This document shows, piece after piece, positions 5,639 to 6,466 of a DNA stretch of 6,466 bases (the first letter of the stretch is position 1; each line of letters starts with the position of its first letter). Made by a program: the position numbers and the translations under genes. Source of the DNA: Thermoleophilia bacterium (GTDB taxonomy: Bacteria > Actinomycetota > Thermoleophilia > Gaiellales > JAICJC01); NCBI GenBank assembly GCA_025928435.1, contig JAICJM010000209.1, positions 1 through 6,466 of the forward strand, in the 5' to 3' direction. Below the pieces are notes generated by a model, which made no database searches, had not been told where the DNA came from, and worked only from the letters and a program-made list of their open reading frames with translations.

Positions 5639-6466
5639 CTACGCGTCGAGCAGGGCCAGCGCAGGCGCCACGGCGCGGATCGCGTCCTCGGTGATCGGGT
5701 CGAGGACGAGGATCGCCTCGTCGGCGCCGGCCTCCGCCAGGCCGCGCAGGTGCGCGGCGAGCGTCTCGGGATCGCCCGCCAGCGGGGTGATCTCGGCCCG
5801 CGGCCGCAGCACCCGCTGGGCGGAATCCGGGTCGACCGTCACGAGGACGCAGGCGCTGCGGCCGACCTCCTTCGGGGCACGCCCGGCGCTCTGCGCGGCG
5901 GCGTCGATACGGGCGTTCAACTCCGCGAAGCCGGCGACCGTGTTGCCGTAGCCGTCCCACCACGTGTTCCACCAGTCGGCGTGGGGGAGCGCGATCCCGA
6001 GCATGCGCGGCCCGTTCGAGCCGATCATCAGCGGGATCCTGCGCGCGGGCGGCGGCAGCACCACCGCGTCCTCCGCCTGCCAGTAGGTGCCGTGGAGCGT
6101 CGCGTGCTCCCCGGCCACGAGGCGGCGGATGATCTCGTGGGCCTCCTCGAAGCGGGCGACGCGATGGTCGTAGGGGATGCCGAAGGCGGCGAACTCGGCC
6201 CGGTTCCAGCCGCACCCGAGGCCGAGGATGAGCCGGCCGCCGCTGACCTCGTCGATCGCGGCCGCCATGCGGGCGATCATCCCGGGCGGGTGGAACCCGG
6301 TGCAGGCGACGAGCGGCCCGAGCTCCACCCGGCTCGTCACCGCGGCGAGCGCGCCGAGCAGCGTCCACACGTCCCACGGGCCCTTGTCGGGCTCGCCCTC
6401 GGTGCGGTAGAGCAGGTGGTCGCCGAGCCAGATCGAGTCGAAGCCGAGCTCCTCGGCCGCCTCCGC
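5639..6466 (-). CDS. LLM-class (luciferase-like) flavin/F420-dependent oxidoreductase, N-terminus cut by window edge
   Basis: The 275 visible residues form most of a TIM-barrel protein of the luciferase-like monooxygenase family, whose members use FMN or coenzyme F420. The reading frame stays open to the window edge, so GTG 6370-6368 is an internal codon. The 32 residues before it include GFDSIWLGDHLLY (8-20), the usual end of the first barrel repeat. Counting from the edge, family hallmarks are SGGRLILGLGCGWNRAEF (75-92) with AAFGIPYD after it, RFEEAHEIIRRL (105-116), IPLMIGSNGPRMLGIAL (144-160) and ADWWNTWW (163-170). The last corresponds to the family's 'A-D-x-W-N' strand. About 20-40 N-terminal residues are missing. 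The C-terminus (ILVLDPITEDAIRAVAPALALLDA) looks complete, ending at TAG 5641-5639. In actinobacteria such proteins mostly bind F420; substrate and cofactor cannot be decided here. No functional link to the pilin downstream is evident. Confidence 0.9.
   Translation of the reverse strand, partial: AEAAEELGFDSIWLGDHLLYRTEGEPDKGPWDVWTLLGALAAVTSRVELGPLVACTGFHPPGMIARMAAAIDEVSGGRLILGLGCGWNRAEFAAFGIPYDHRVARFEEAHEIIRRLVAGEHATLHGTYWQAEDAVVLPPPARRIPLMIGSNGPRMLGIALPHADWWNTWWDGYGNTVAGFAELNARIDAAAQSAGRAPKEVGRSACVLVTVDPDSAQRVLRPRAEITPLAGDPETLAAHLRGLAEAGADEAILVLDPITEDAIRAVAPALALLDA

Noticed and set aside
6368..6370. GTG as the start codon of the luciferase-like oxidoreductase
   Set aside because: The same frame is open to the window edge and encodes conserved family sequence (GFDSIWLGDH), so the true start lies outside the window.

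Overview
This is a GC-rich window (most third codon positions are G or C). Every supportable gene lies on the minus strand, so transcription runs from the right edge to the left. Two features fit a high-GC actinobacterium: a luciferase-like oxidoreductase of the type that often uses F420, and a LolA/RseB-like protein coupled to an ABC-2 exporter. The short mammalian-type transketolase and the Flp-type pilin would suit the Thermoleophilia (Gaiellales/Solirubrobacterales) in particular. That placement is inferred from gene content; there is no rRNA or marker gene to fix it.

In order of transcription: (1) at 6466-5639, a luciferase-like monooxygenase family protein whose N-terminus is cut by the window edge. 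(2) At 5638-5530, a short intergenic leader with inverted repeats. (3) At 5529-5362, a 55-residue Flp/type IVb prepilin, followed by a textbook intrinsic terminator (5313-5348). (4) At 5205-3364, a complete 613-residue transketolase with its own Shine-Dalgarno sequence and a short structured leader, followed within 6 bases by a perfect 14-bp hairpin made of nested palindromes (3325-3357). (5) At 3306-432, a three-gene operon joined by two 4-base GTGA stop/start overlaps. It encodes a membrane-anchored LolA/RseB-like extracytoplasmic protein, an ABC ATPase and a six-helix ABC-2 permease. (6) At 431-221, an intergenic stretch with three ACCGGT palindromes spaced about two helical turns apart and a short G/C hairpin. 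(7) At 220-1, the N-terminal part of a winged-helix (MarR-like) regulator running off the left edge.

The operon is the most system-like element. A lipid-carrier-fold protein outside the membrane, translated in coupling with a two-component exporter, suggests export of a lipidic or amphipathic substrate, or sensing of its level, but the substrate cannot be read from sequence. The transketolase is housekeeping carbon metabolism (non-oxidative pentose phosphate pathway) of an unusual subfamily for a bacterium. The pilin is an orphan here, with no tad/cpa assembly genes in view. Its start is odd: the only strong ribosome binding site points to an AUC codon. No tRNA, rRNA, CRISPR array, transposase or plasmid feature is visible, and no gene-free stretch exceeds 300 bases.
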